From contig NZ_JAVJSE010000041.1 of the NCBI RefSeq assembly GCF_040219615.1, forward strand, positions 372,001-436,000: DNA of 64,000 nucleotides. Direction: 5' to 3'. The notes beneath the pieces are model-generated. The model was not told the DNA's origin, did no database searches, and saw only the letters and a program-made list of their open reading frames with translations. The stretch comes from Thalassobaculum_A sp040219615. GTDB taxonomy: Bacteria; Pseudomonadota; Alphaproteobacteria; Thalassobaculales; Thalassobaculaceae. Shown piece by piece: positions 35,526 to 44,691 of the stretch. How positions within the stretch are numbered: position 1 is the first letter of the stretch; each line of letters starts with the position of its first letter. The position numbers and the translations under genes were made by a program.

Positions 35526-37088
35526 TCAGATCGGCAGCGTGGCAGGGCGCGCGCGGCGTGCCCAGATCGCCACGAACAGGCGCGTGACCATCACCGCCGT
35601 GAACATCGACGTCATGATCCCGATGCCCAGGGTCACCGCGAAGCCCTTCACCGGGCCGGAACCCAGGGCGAACAGGAAGACCGCGGCGAACAGGGTCGTC
35701 AGGTTGGAGTCGACGATGGTGGTGAACGCCCGACGGTAGCCGGCGTCCAGTGCGTTGATCGGCGACCGCCCGTTGTCGAGCTCCTCGCGGACCCGCTCGA
35801 AGATCAGCACGTTGGCGTCCACCGCCATGCCGATGGTGAGCACGATGCCGGCGATGCCCGGCAGCGTCAGGGTGGCCTGCAGCGCCGACAGCGCCCCCAC
35901 GATGATGCCGATGTTCAGCAGCAGCGCCAGGTTGGCGAAGATCCCGAAAAGCCCGTAGGCGACGATCATGAAGCCGATGACCAGCAGCAGGCCGACGATC
36001 GAGGCGACCTTGCCGGCAGCGATCGAATCGGCGCCGAGGCCCGGGCCGACCGAGCGTTCCTCGAGCACCGTCAGCGGCGCCGGCAGGGCGCCGGCGCGCA
36101 GCAGCAGCGCCAGGTCCTGGGCTTCCTGGACGCTGAAGCTGCCGGAGATGATGCCGGTGCCGCCGAGAATCGGCTCGCGGATCACCGGGGCCGAGATCAC
36201 CTTGTCGTCGAGCACGATGGCGAACGGCTTGCCGACATTCTCGGTGGTCGCCTGACCGAACCGGCGGCCGCCGACCGAGTCGAAGCGGAAGCTGACCACC
36301 GGCCGGCCGTCCTGGAAGCTCGGCTGGGCGTCCACCAGGTTCTCGCCGCTGATCATCACCCGGCGCTTCACCACGTAGTGGCTCGGCCCCTGGTTGTCGG
36401 CCGACGGCAGCACCTTGGATCCCGGCGGCACCCGGCCGGCCAGGGCATCGGAAGCCGACGCGCCGAGGTCGACGAGCTGGAAGGTCAGCTTGGCGGTCTG
36501 GCCGATCAGCGCCTTGACCCGCTCGGGATCGTCGACGCCGGGGAGCTGGATGAGGATCCGGTTGTCGCCCTGGCGCTGGATCAGCGGCTCGCGGGTGCCG
36601 GTCTCGTCGACCCGCCGCCGCACGATCTCGATCGACTGCTGGACGGCGTTTCGGGTGATCTCGGCGACGGCCTTCTCGCCCAGGCCGATGGTGACCCGGT
36701 TTCCGTCCGTCTCGACCTCGGTGCCGGGCTCGAACTTGCGGGCCAGTTGGCGCGCCTGCTCCAGTTCACCCGGCTCGCGGACCTCGAAACCGGCGAGGTC
36801 GCCGCGCACGCCGAGGCCGACATAGCCGATCTTGGCGTCGCGCAGCTCGCGCCGGGCGGTCTCGACGATCGCCTCCAGGCGTTCCTGCACCACCACCCGG
36901 GCATCGACCTCCAGCAGCAGGTAGGAACCGCCCTGCAGGTCGAGGCCGAGGTTGATCTGCCGACCGGGCACACCGGTCGGCACATCGCCGAAGGTGTCGC
37001 GCTCGAACAGGTTCGGGGCGGCATAGACCAAGCCGAGGAGGCACACCAGCGCCACCAGCAGGATCTTCCAGGTCGGAAACTGAAGCAT
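35526..37088 (-). CDS. secD: Protein translocase subunit SecD
   Basis: SecD is the larger partner of SecF. The 520-residue protein begins with a membrane anchor (KILLVALVCLLGLVYA) and then the LGLDLQGGSYLLLEVD signature. A long periplasmic region contains RRVDETGTREPLIQRQG and IQLPGVDDPERVKALIG. The C-terminal RND-like half has GIAGIVLTIGMAVDANVLIFERVREEL, carrying the proton-relay aspartate. It lies 38 bases downstream of yajC in the yajC-secD-secF operon. Confidence 0.97.
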   Translation of the reverse strand: MLQFPTWKILLVALVCLLGLVYAAPNLFERDTFGDVPTGVPGRQINLGLDLQGGSYLLLEVDARVVVQERLEAIVETARRELRDAKIGYVGLGVRGDLAGFEVREPGELEQARQLARKFEPGTEVETDGNRVTIGLGEKAVAEITRNAVQQSIEIVRRRVDETGTREPLIQRQGDNRILIQLPGVDDPERVKALIGQTAKLTFQLVDLGASASDALAGRVPPGSKVLPSADNQGPSHYVVKRRVMISGENLVDAQPSFQDGRPVVSFRFDSVGGRRFGQATTENVGKPFAIVLDDKVISAPVIREPILGGTGIISGSFSVQEAQDLALLLRAGALPAPLTVLEERSVGPGLGADSIAAGKVASIVGLLLVIGFMIVAYGLFGIFANLALLLNIGIIVGALSALQATLTLPGIAGIVLTIGMAVDANVLIFERVREELDNGRSPINALDAGYRRAFTTIVDSNLTTLFAAVFLFALGSGPVKGFAVTLGIGIMTSMFTAVMVTRLFVAIWARRARPATLPI

Positions 37089-37126
37089 GATGCTCGCCTA
37101 GCTAGCGTAGCCCGGGCCGCGGCCCG

Positions 37127-37558
37127 TCAACCCGCGGACTTCGGAGCGTCGGCCGCCTCGTCCTCGCCGGACTCGTCCGGCTCGTCGTCCTTGTCGGCCT
37201 TGCCCTTGCCCTTGGGCCCGGACTTCGCGGCGACCGGCTGACCCTTGCCGCGGACCTCGGCGATCATCGCCCGCGCGACCTGGACCCGCACCCCCGGCGC
37301 GACCTCCATGGTCAGCAGGTCGTCGCCCTCGGCGACCTTGGTCACCACGCCGACCAGCCCGCCATTGGTGACGATCCGGTCGTTCCGTCGGACGTTGGAC
37401 AGCATCTCGCGATGCTCTTTCATCTTCTTCTGCTGCGGGCGGATCAGCAGGAAGTAGAAGACCGCGAAGATCAGGACCAGCGGGGCCAGCGACATGATCA
37501 AGTCGCTGCCGCCACCCAATCCGCCCATTGACTGCGCGTAGGCCGGTGAAATCAGCAT
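37127..37558 (-). CDS. yajC: SecDF-associated membrane protein YajC
   Basis: YajC is a small membrane protein that copurifies with SecDF. The 143-residue product has one membrane span (about 19-39, LIMSLAPLVLIFAVFYFLLI), the family sequence RPQQKKMKEHREML and the beta-strand region NDRIVTNGGLVGVVTKV. After about residue 105 a Lys/Asp/Glu-rich tail (about 35 residues) replaces the usual short end. It is the first gene of the operon and has a good promoter. Confidence 0.94.
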   Translation of the reverse strand: MLISPAYAQSMGGLGGGSDLIMSLAPLVLIFAVFYFLLIRPQQKKMKEHREMLSNVRRNDRIVTNGGLVGVVTKVAEGDDLLTMEVAPGVRVQVARAMIAEVRGKGQPVAAKSGPKGKGKADKDDEPDESGEDEAADAPKSAG

Positions 37559-37629
37559 GCCGTTCCGTCTCCCGCGGGGTTCGTCCCCGCTCTCAAGGCG
37601 CGCCGTTGCGGCCGGCGCGAAGTGGCCGG

Positions 37630-37657
37630 ACTATAGCGACGCACCGACGAATTGCAA
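37630..37657 (-). promoter_or_regulatory. Promoter of yajC-secDF
   Basis: On the reverse strand TTGCAA (37657-37652) and TATAGT (37635-37630) are 16 bases apart. The start would lie about 65 bases before the yajC ATG. The divergent DUF815 gene begins at 37782. Confidence 0.55.
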
Positions 37658-37781
37658 CGGACGCGCGGCTGTCCATCGCGCCGCGCCGTTGACCGGGTAT
37701 CGGCACGCCGCTAACGTCCGCCGCTTCCGACGTTCACGTCCTGTTTCCGCCGTCCCACGAACGCTGCCCGAGACCGCCGCC

Positions 37782-38678
37782 ATGCCCGCCGACACTCCGA
37801 ATTCCCCCGCCGTGCCGCCGCTCGCCGATGCCGATACCCTCGCCGTGCTGGGCCGTATCGCCGCCGCGCTGGAGCGCCTCGCACCGCCGCCGCCGGCCGC
37901 GTCCGACGTCAAGGCCGCCGACGGCTTCATCTGGGACGCCGCCCACGGCAGGCTCGAGCCGATCGCCAGGATCAACCGGGTCCCGATCGAGCTGCTGCGC
38001 GGTGTCGAGCTGCAGCGCCGGACCCTGTACGAGAACACCGAGCGCTTCGCCCTCGGGCTGCCGGCCAACAACGCCCTGCTGTGGGGCGCGCGCGGCATGG
38101 GCAAGTCGTCGCTGGTCAAGGCGGTGCATGCCGAGGTCAACGCCAACCATCCGGGTTCACTGGCCCTGATCGAGATCCATCGCGAGGACCTGGAGACCCT
38201 GCCGAAGCTGCTGCACATCCTGCGCGACGTCGACCGGCGCGCGGTCGTCTATTGCGACGACCTGTCCTTCGACCACGCCGACAACAGCTACAAGTCGCTG
38301 AAGGCGGTGCTGGAAGGCGGCATCGAGGGCCGGCCCGAGACCGTGCTGTTCTATGCCACCTCGAACCGCCGCCACCTGATGGCGCGCGACATGATCGAGA
38401 ACGAGCGATCGACCGCGATCAACCCGTCCGAGGCGGTCGAGGAGAAGGTCTCGCTGTCCGACCGCTTCGGGCTCTGGCTCGGCTTCCACAGCTGCGACCA
38501 GGATACCTACTTCGCGATGATCGAGGGCTATGCCCAGGCTTTCGGCATCGACGTGCCGCGCGAACAGCTGCAGGCCGAGGCCCGCGAGTGGCAGGTGACC
38601 CGCGGCTCGCGCTCCGGCCGCGTCGCCTGGCAGTTCATCCAGGACCTGGCCGGCCGGCACGGCAAGCGGGTCGCGTAG
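37782..38678 (+). CDS. DUF815 family AAA-type ATPase
   Basis: A 298-residue P-loop ATPase of the DUF815 family. Walker A is GARGMGKSSLVKA near residues 101-113 and Walker B is VVYCDDLSF near 155-163. The sensor strand TVLFYATSNRRHL and the C-terminal SRSGRVAWQFIQDL are family-typical. The function of the family is not known. In related genomes it stands beside yajC and nlpD, as here. The ATG at 37782 starts after 74 codons of unconserved open frame. An LrgA/LrgB pair follows 28 bases downstream. Confidence 0.85.
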   Translation: MPADTPNSPAVPPLADADTLAVLGRIAAALERLAPPPPAASDVKAADGFIWDAAHGRLEPIARINRVPIELLRGVELQRRTLYENTERFALGLPANNALLWGARGMGKSSLVKAVHAEVNANHPGSLALIEIHREDLETLPKLLHILRDVDRRAVVYCDDLSFDHADNSYKSLKAVLEGGIEGRPETVLFYATSNRRHLMARDMIENERSTAINPSEAVEEKVSLSDRFGLWLGFHSCDQDTYFAMIEGYAQAFGIDVPREQLQAEAREWQVTRGSRSGRVAWQFIQDLAGRHGKRVA

Positions 38679-38706
38679 GGCAGCCCGGACCGGCGGAGGG
38701 CACGGC

Positions 38707-39081
38707 GTGATCGAGAGCCTCACCCTCCTGCTGGTCTGCCAACTGGCCGGCGAGGTCCTGACGGGGATGTTCCAGCTGCCGGTCCCCGGTCCGGTCCTCG
38801 GCATGGTGCTGCTGTTCGCCGGACTGGCGGTCCGTGGCGGCGTCCCGCAGGCGATGCAGACCACCGCCGGCACCCTGCTGTCGCATTTCTCGCTGCTGTT
38901 CGTCCCGGCCGGGGTCGGCATCATGCTGCATCTGCAGCGGATCGAGGACGCCTGGCTGGCGATCGGCGTGGCCCTGGTGGCCAGCACCCTGATCGCGGTG
39001 GCGGTCACCGCGATCGCGATGCTCGGGCTGGAGCGCCTGGCGGGCCGCCGGCCCGACACGGCCGGGAGCGACCCGTCGTGA
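38707..39081 (+). CDS. CidA/LrgA family holin-like protein
   Basis: A 124-residue membrane protein with four hydrophobic segments. The signature MFQLPVPGPVLGMVLLF is the CidA/LrgA core. These proteins act with LrgB/CidB partners in controlling murein hydrolase activity or exporting small metabolites; the exact role differs between species. The GTG start has an excellent GGAGGG site 6 bases upstream. The last 4 bases overlap the LrgB start. The C terminus is a short charged tail. Confidence 0.88.
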   Translation: MIESLTLLLVCQLAGEVLTGMFQLPVPGPVLGMVLLFAGLAVRGGVPQAMQTTAGTLLSHFSLLFVPAGVGIMLHLQRIEDAWLAIGVALVASTLIAVAVTAIAMLGLERLAGRRPDTAGSDPS

Positions 39082-39794
39082 GGCCGGTCGGCGAGCTCTG
39101 GGTGTATCTGGCGGCCAACCCGCTGCTGCACCTCACCCTGACCCTGATCGCCTACCTGATCGGCAACCGGATCTACCGGCGGTTCGGGATGAACCCGCTG
39201 CTGAACCCGGTGGTGATCGCCATCGTGATCCTGGTCGGGTTGCTGGTTGCCACCGGCACCTCCTACGAGCGCTATTTCGAGGGTGCGCAGTTCGTCCATT
39301 TCCTGCTCGGCCCGGCAACCGTGGCGCTGGCGATCCCGCTGTACAACCAGTTCGACCGGGTGCGGAAGTCCGCCGGGCCGCTGCTGGCGGCGGTCGTGCT
39401 CGGCTCGTTGGCGGCGTCGCTGAGCGCGGTGGCGATCGCCGCCCTGCTCGGCGCCGGCCCGCAGATCGTCGCCTCGATCGCCCCGAAGTCCGTGACCACG
39501 CCGATCGCCATGGGCATCGCCGAGCAGCTCGGCGGGCTGCCGTCGCTGACCGCGGTGCTGGTGATCCTGACCGGCGTGACCGGCGCCATGCTCGGACCGC
39601 CCCTGCTCAACCTGCTGCGGATCCGCGACTGGCGGGCCCGCGGCCTGGCGATCGGGGTCGCCGCCCACGGCATCGGCACCGCCCGGGCCATGCAGGTCAA
39701 CGAGGTCGCCGGCGCGTTCTCCGGCCTCGCCATGGGCCTGAACGCGCTCGCCACCGCGATCCTGCTGCCGCTGCTGTGGTCGTGGCTGTTCTGA
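39078..39794 (+). CDS. LrgB/CidB family membrane protein
   Basis: A 238-residue protein with about seven membrane segments, the partner of the preceding LrgA-type gene. Family stretches are FLLGPATVALAIPLYNQ, APKSVTTPIAMGIAEQLGG and AAHGIGTARAMQVNE. The GTG at 39078 overlaps the upstream stop, so the two are translationally coupled. It is convergent with the FkbM gene (9-base gap). In plants and bacteria relatives transport glycolate or pyruvate; no substrate can be read here. Confidence 0.9.
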   Translation: MRPVGELWVYLAANPLLHLTLTLIAYLIGNRIYRRFGMNPLLNPVVIAIVILVGLLVATGTSYERYFEGAQFVHFLLGPATVALAIPLYNQFDRVRKSAGPLLAAVVLGSLAASLSAVAIAALLGAGPQIVASIAPKSVTTPIAMGIAEQLGGLPSLTAVLVILTGVTGAMLGPPLLNLLRIRDWRARGLAIGVAAHGIGTARAMQVNEVAGAFSGLAMGLNALATAILLPLLWSWLF

Positions 39795-39803
39795 GCCGCC
39801 CCG

Positions 39804-40661
39804 TCAGGCCGGCTCCTCGCGGACGATCCCGCGTGACATCAGCTCGAAGGCGGCGCGGTCGCCGACCCCCTGCAGGGCAGACCGGTCGACCGCGTCGAGC
39901 CGGTCGAGGCGCTCTTCGGGCACCGCCAGCAGCATCAGGATCGAGATCGGCCGGACACCGTCCAGCTGGGCTCCCTTCGGGTTCGGTACCCGCATGTTGA
40001 CGCCGCGGAAGCGCCAGAGCCGGTAGCCCCGGCTGAGCAGCGCGTCGACCACGATGGCCATCTGGTCCGGCCGGTCGCACTCGACGCTGAGCACCGGCCG
40101 GCATGCTGCGATCGTGCCCAGGGCGCCGGCGACCACCAGCGCCTCGGCGCCCTCGACGTCGACCTTGATGAAGTCGCAGCGTCCCAGGCCGAGGGAATCG
40201 ATACGCAGCATCGGGGTCGCGACGGTGTCGCCGTAGGCCGAGAACGCCCGGCTCGACAGGTCGATGCCGCCGAAATTGAACGGCCGGCCGGCCGGCAGCG
40301 AATGCAGGTCGACGAACTCGCCCTCGCCGTCGGCCGCCGCCACGATGGCCCGGCGGGCCTCGACCTGCGACAGACCGTTGGCCGCGAGGTTCCGCTGAAG
40401 GATCTCGAAGATCGGCGGCTGCGGCTCGAACGCCAGGACGCGGCCGGACGGGCCGACGGCGCATCCGATGGCGATCGAGAAGATCCCGACATTGGCGCCG
40501 ACGTCGAGCGCCACGTCACCCGGCCGCAGGATCGACTCATACAGGTCGATCTCGGCCCCGCTGTACTCCCCGGTCCGCTCGATCGCCTGCCGGATGTACT
40601 GGTCGTCGGCCGGCAGATCGAGCGTTCCGAACCGCCATTCGAGGGTGACCGACCGGATCAT
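39804..40661 (-). CDS. FkbM family methyltransferase
   Basis: A 285-residue SAM-dependent methyltransferase. Motif I is ALDVGANVGIFSIAIG near residues 51-66. FEPQPPIFEILQRNLAANG follows, and FIKVDVEGAEALVVAGA near 164-180 is the FkbM hallmark. Family members O-methylate sugars or natural products. The ATG at 40661 overlaps the nlpD stop as ATGA, so it is the last gene of the serS-surE-pcm-nlpD operon. A methyltransferase is not normally part of that group and may be a later addition. Confidence 0.85.
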   Translation of the reverse strand: MIRSVTLEWRFGTLDLPADDQYIRQAIERTGEYSGAEIDLYESILRPGDVALDVGANVGIFSIAIGCAVGPSGRVLAFEPQPPIFEILQRNLAANGLSQVEARRAIVAAADGEGEFVDLHSLPAGRPFNFGGIDLSSRAFSAYGDTVATPMLRIDSLGLGRCDFIKVDVEGAEALVVAGALGTIAACRPVLSVECDRPDQMAIVVDALLSRGYRLWRFRGVNMRVPNPKGAQLDGVRPISILMLLAVPEERLDRLDAVDRSALQGVGDRAAFELMSRGIVREEPA

Positions 40662-41851
40662 CCGGATGCCGATCGCGGCCGTCCCGGGGCCGAGGAGGCC
40701 CGGGCCGCGCCGAGCTCGTCGCGGGGATCGACCGCGCGCGGTCCCCGGCGGATCTCGAAATGCAGCTGCGGGCGGTCGACGTTGCCGGTCTGGCCGACCG
40801 TCGCGATCGGCTGGCCGCGCTCGACCCGGTCGCCGCGCCGGACCAGCAGCTTGTCGGCGTGGGCGTAGGCGGTCGTCCAGCCGTCGGCGTGCTTGATCAG
40901 CAGCAGGTTGCCGAAGCCGCGCAGCTCGTTGCCGGCATACACGACCACGCCGTTCTCGGCGGCACGGACCTGGGTGCCCTGGTCGGCGGCGATGTTGATC
41001 CCGTCGTTGTGCAGCCCGCCCTCGCGCGGCCCGAAGCCGGCGATCACCCGCCCGTCGACCGGCCACAGAAACCGCCCGGCGGCCCGGGGCGGCGGGGTCA
41101 GCACGGCGGTGCGCGCGGCGCTCTCCCGCGCCGGTCCGACATGTCCGGTGGGGGCCCGGGGCATCGGCGGCGGGGCCTCGGCGACGACCACGTCGCCCGC
41201 CCCGGACTCCCCCGGCCGGGGCGCCGGCAACGGCGGAGGGTCGGCGGTCGTCGGGCCTTCCGGCGGCTCGGATCCGCGTACCGGGAAGTTGAGGCTGCCG
41301 CCGGACGACCAGGGCTGGTTGGGGTCGCGCGGCGGCGGCACGGTCTCGGCCTGCACCGGCGGGACCCGCGGGGCCCGGGAAGCGACCACGGTCCCGTCGG
41401 AACCGTCACTGGCCCCCGGCAGGCGCAGACGCTGGCCGACCCTGATCTCGTAGGGCGGCCGCAGGCCGTTGAGCGACGCCAGACGCCGGAAATCCACGCG
41501 GTAGTCGCGGGCGACCTCCGAGAGCGTGTCGCCCGACCTGACCACGTGGACCCGCGGCACCGGCACGAACAGCCGGTCGCCGACGTGCAGCAGGTAGGGC
41601 GGCGCCAGCCGGTTGTTCTCGATCAGGGTCCGGGCGCTGACCCCATAGCGTCGCGCCAGGGCATAGACCGTGTCGCCGGGCCGGACGGTGATCACCCCGT
41701 CCGCAGGCAAGGCGTTGCTGCCGGCGGTGGACGGCGGGTTCGATGCCGGGTCCGGGTTGGCCAGGCGCGGGCCGGAGCCCCCCATGGCGCAGGCGGCCAG
41801 CGCCAGGCAGGCGAGCAGGACGGCGGCGGGTCTGACGATCGAGCGGATCAT
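40658..41851 (-). CDS. nlpD: LysM/M23 lipoprotein, NlpD-type
   Basis: A 397-residue lipoprotein. The signal peptide ends in the lipobox ALAAC with Cys21. Two LysM repeats follow (VRPGDTVYALARRYGVSA near 63-80; VRSGDTLSEVARDYRVD near 111-127), then a Pro-rich linker of about 120 residues and an M23 domain (about 285-390). The M23 H-x3-D zinc motif reads HNDGIN, so the aspartate position is asparagine. The domain is therefore probably an activator of a murein amidase, like E. coli NlpD, not a peptidase. It lies 80 bases after pcm. Confidence 0.9.
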   Translation of the reverse strand: MIRSIVRPAAVLLACLALAACAMGGSGPRLANPDPASNPPSTAGSNALPADGVITVRPGDTVYALARRYGVSARTLIENNRLAPPYLLHVGDRLFVPVPRVHVVRSGDTLSEVARDYRVDFRRLASLNGLRPPYEIRVGQRLRLPGASDGSDGTVVASRAPRVPPVQAETVPPPRDPNQPWSSGGSLNFPVRGSEPPEGPTTADPPPLPAPRPGESGAGDVVVAEAPPPMPRAPTGHVGPARESAARTAVLTPPPRAAGRFLWPVDGRVIAGFGPREGGLHNDGINIAADQGTQVRAAENGVVVYAGNELRGFGNLLLIKHADGWTTAYAHADKLLVRRGDRVERGQPIATVGQTGNVDRPQLHFEIRRGPRAVDPRDELGAARASSAPGRPRSASG

Positions 41852-41931
41852 GGTCCCGGCAGTGTACGGGGCGGCCGGATCCGGCTCAACGTGGCGGCGG
41901 CGCAACAGGGCGGCGGACTCCCGCGCCGGGT

Positions 41932-42585
41932 TCATTGCGTGCCGTCGGCCCTGGCGGCGCCGCGCACCAGCGGCACGAACCGGACGTCGAGCAGCTTCTC
42001 TTCCTCGATCCGGTCGCCGTGTCGTCGGAACCGCACCAGGCGCTGCACGTCGCTGGTATTGCCGACCGGGACCACCATCCGCCCGCCGTCGGCGAGCTGG
42101 TCGAGCAACGCCTGGGGCGGCTCCGAGGCGGCGGCGGTGACAATGATCGCCTCGAACGGTGCCTGTTCGGCCCAGCCCTTCCAGCCGTCGCCGTGGCGGG
42201 TGTGCAGGTTGTGCAGCTTGAGCTCGGCGAATCGCCGCTCGGCCACCTGCAGCAGCTCGGCATGGCGCTCGACCGTGTACACCCGCCGCGCGATACGGGC
42301 GAGGATCGCCGCCTGGTAGCCGGAGCCGGTGCCGATCTCCAGCACCTTGGTACGGTCGGTCAGTTCGAGTGCCTGGGTCATGAAGGCCACGACGAAGGGC
42401 TGGCTGACGGTCTGGCCGGCGGCGATCGGCAGCGCCCGGTCCTCCCAGGCCTGGTCCAGGAACGCCGGGTCCACGAACAGCTCGCGCGGCACCCGCTCGA
42501 GTGCCCCGAGAACCGCGCTGCTGACGATGCCGCGGCCCCGCAGGCTCATGATCAGGCGGATCTTGCGGGCCTCGTCGTGGCTCAA
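41932..42585 (-). CDS. pcm: Protein-L-isoaspartate O-methyltransferase
   Basis: Pcm repairs isoaspartyl residues in aged proteins by SAM-dependent methylation. The 217-residue protein has the substrate motif IAAGQTVSQPFVVAFM, the SAM motif VLEIGTGSGYQAAILA, VYTVERHAELLQ and ADGGRMVVPVG. A TTG start at 42585 is proposed because it overlaps the surE stop (TTGA) and adds SHDEARKIRLIM, the conserved N-terminal helix; the ATG at 42549 would remove it. The surE-pcm-nlpD order is widespread in Proteobacteria. Confidence 0.92.
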   Translation of the reverse strand: MSHDEARKIRLIMSLRGRGIVSSAVLGALERVPRELFVDPAFLDQAWEDRALPIAAGQTVSQPFVVAFMTQALELTDRTKVLEIGTGSGYQAAILARIARRVYTVERHAELLQVAERRFAELKLHNLHTRHGDGWKGWAEQAPFEAIIVTAAASEPPQALLDQLADGGRMVVPVGNTSDVQRLVRFRRHGDRIEEEKLLDVRFVPLVRGAARADGTQ

Positions 42586-43370
42586 TGGAAGGTCTCGGCC
42601 AGCTTGGTCAGCGTCGGGTGATCGGTCATGTTCATGTCGATCGGCGTGACCGCGACGGCGTTCGAGTGCACGGCGTTCAGGTCGGTGCCCGCGACCGTCG
42701 GGTCCTCGGTCCGCATGCTGCCGATCCAGTAGTACGGCGCCCCGCGCGGATCGCGGCCGGTGACGATCTGGTCGCCGATCTTGCGGCGGCCCTGGTTGGC
42801 GGCGCGGATACCGGTCACCCGGTCCGGCGCGACCGCCGGGAAATTGACGTTGATCAGCGAGTTGCGTGGCCAGCCGATCTGGCAGAGCCGGCGAATCAGG
42901 TCGGGAGCCAGAAGCTCTCCGGTCTCCCACGGGACCGGCCCGCCGACCGGGTATTCCTGGCTCAGCGCGATCGACGGAACCCCCAGCACGGTGCCTTCCA
43001 TGGCGGCCGCGACGGTCCCCGAATAGGTGACGTCCTCGCCCAGGTTGCCGCCGCGGTTGATGCCGGACAGCACCAGGGTCGGCTTGCGGTCCTTCAGGAT
43101 CTCGTTGATCGCCAGCAGCACGCAGTCGGTCGGGGTGCCGTCGACCGCATAGCGCCGCTCCTCGAGCTTCCGGATGCGCAGCGGCCGGCGCAGGGTCAGC
43201 GAATGCCCTGCCCCGCTCTGCTCGGTCTCGGGCGCCACGGTCCAGACGTCGTCCGACAGCGCCGCCGCGATCCGTGCCAGCACCTTGATGCCCGGCGCCT
43301 CGATGCCGTCGTCGTTCGACAGCAGGATGCGGGCGGCCGACAGGTCCAGTGGCCAGTTCCAGCTCGTCAT
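42582..43370 (-). CDS. surE: 5'/3'-nucleotidase SurE
   Basis: SurE hydrolyses nucleoside monophosphates in stationary-phase survival. The 262-residue protein starts with ARILLSNDDGIEAPGI; the N-D-D aspartates bind the metal. VAPETEQSGAGHSLTL and SGINRGGNLGEDVTYSGTVAAAMEG are further family blocks. The ATG overlaps the serS stop by 4 bases and the gene overlaps pcm by 4. The length is usual. Confidence 0.95.
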   Translation of the reverse strand: MTSWNWPLDLSAARILLSNDDGIEAPGIKVLARIAAALSDDVWTVAPETEQSGAGHSLTLRRPLRIRKLEERRYAVDGTPTDCVLLAINEILKDRKPTLVLSGINRGGNLGEDVTYSGTVAAAMEGTVLGVPSIALSQEYPVGGPVPWETGELLAPDLIRRLCQIGWPRNSLINVNFPAVAPDRVTGIRAANQGRRKIGDQIVTGRDPRGAPYYWIGSMRTEDPTVAGTDLNAVHSNAVAVTPIDMNMTDHPTLTKLAETFH

Positions 43371-44656
43371 TGCGCGCGCTCGATCCGCTCCAGGCCCCGC
43401 AGGTACGGGCGCAGCGCCTCCGGCACCGTCACCGACCCGTCGGCTTCCTGGTAGTTCTCCAGAATCGCGATCAGGGCACGCCCGACCGCCAGGCCGGAGC
43501 CGTTCAGGGTGTGCACGAACTCGGTCGCCTTCTCGCCCTTGCGTCGGAACCGCGCCTTCATGCGCCGGGCCTGGAAGTCGCCGCAGACCGAGCAGGACGA
43601 AATCTCCCGGTACCGTCCCTTGCCGTCGTCCTGGCCGGGCAGCCAGACCTCCAGATCGTAGGTCTTGTGGGCCGAGAACCCCATGTCGCCGGTCGACAGC
43701 ACCATCACCCGGTACGGCAGGTCGAGCCGCTTCAGCACGGTCTCGGCGCAGGCCGTCATGCGTTCGTGCTCCTCGCCGGAACTGTCGGGATGCGCGATCG
43801 ACACCAGCTCGACCTTGCCGAACTGGTGCTGGCGGATCATGCCGCGGGTGTCGCGCCCGGCCGAGCCGGCCTCCGAACGGAAGCACGGGGTATAGGCGGT
43901 GAACCGCAGCGGCAGTTCCTCCTCGTCGAGGATCTGGTCGGCCACCAGGTTGGTCAGCGGCACCTCGGCAGTCGGGATCAGCCAGAAGCCGTCGGTGGTC
44001 CTGAACTGGTCCTCGGCGAATTTCGGCAGCTGGCCGGTGCCGTACAGCGCCTGGTCGCGGACCAGCAGGGGCGGCTGAACCTCGGTGTATCCGAACTCGC
44101 CGGTGTGGATGTCCAGCATGAAGGCGGCCAGGGCGCGCTCCAGCCGCGCCAGCTGCGACTTCAGGACGACGAAGCGGGCCCCCGACAGGCGGGTCGCCGC
44201 CTCGAAGTCCATCAGGCCGAGTCCTTCGCCGATCGCAACGTGGTCGCGCGCGGAGAAATTGCGGTCGCGCGGCGTGCCGACCCGGCGGGCCTCGACGTTG
44301 GCATCCTCGTCGGCGCCGACCGGTACGCCGTCGCCCGGCAGGTTCGGGATCCCGGCCAGAACCTCCTCGACCTCGGCGGCGAGCCGGCGCTCGTCCTCCT
44401 CCAGGCGGGCCATGCGGTCCTTGAGCTCGGACACCTCGGCCATCAGCGCGTCCGCGGGCTCGCCGTTGCGCTTGGCGAGCCCGATCTGCTTGGACGCCTC
44501 GTTGCGGCGCTGCTGGGCCTGCTGCAGCTCGGTCGTCACCCGCCGCCAGTCGGCGTCGCGGGCCAGGACGGTCTCCGCCATCGGGGCGAGGCCGCGCTTG
44601 GCGAGGCCGGCGTCGAAGGCCGCGCCGTCCTCTCTTATGCGTCGGATGTCATGCAT
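43367..44656 (-). CDS. serS: Seryl-tRNA synthetase
   Basis: Class II synthetase that charges tRNA-Ser and tRNA-Sec. The 429-residue protein begins with the long tRNA-binding coiled coil (about 28-105, LQQAQQRRNEASKQ and further heptads). The class II core has motif 2 FRSEAGSAGRDTRGMIRQHQF and motif 3 GSGLAVGRALIAILENYQ. It is the first gene of the serS-surE-pcm-nlpD-fkbM operon. The promoter is immediately upstream. Confidence 0.96.
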   Translation of the reverse strand: MHDIRRIREDGAAFDAGLAKRGLAPMAETVLARDADWRRVTTELQQAQQRRNEASKQIGLAKRNGEPADALMAEVSELKDRMARLEEDERRLAAEVEEVLAGIPNLPGDGVPVGADEDANVEARRVGTPRDRNFSARDHVAIGEGLGLMDFEAATRLSGARFVVLKSQLARLERALAAFMLDIHTGEFGYTEVQPPLLVRDQALYGTGQLPKFAEDQFRTTDGFWLIPTAEVPLTNLVADQILDEEELPLRFTAYTPCFRSEAGSAGRDTRGMIRQHQFGKVELVSIAHPDSSGEEHERMTACAETVLKRLDLPYRVMVLSTGDMGFSAHKTYDLEVWLPGQDDGKGRYREISSCSVCGDFQARRMKARFRRKGEKATEFVHTLNGSGLAVGRALIAILENYQEADGSVTVPEALRPYLRGLERIERAQ

Positions 44657-44691
44657 GGCCGGGTCGTCGGATCCGTGTTGCGGTGCCCGCC

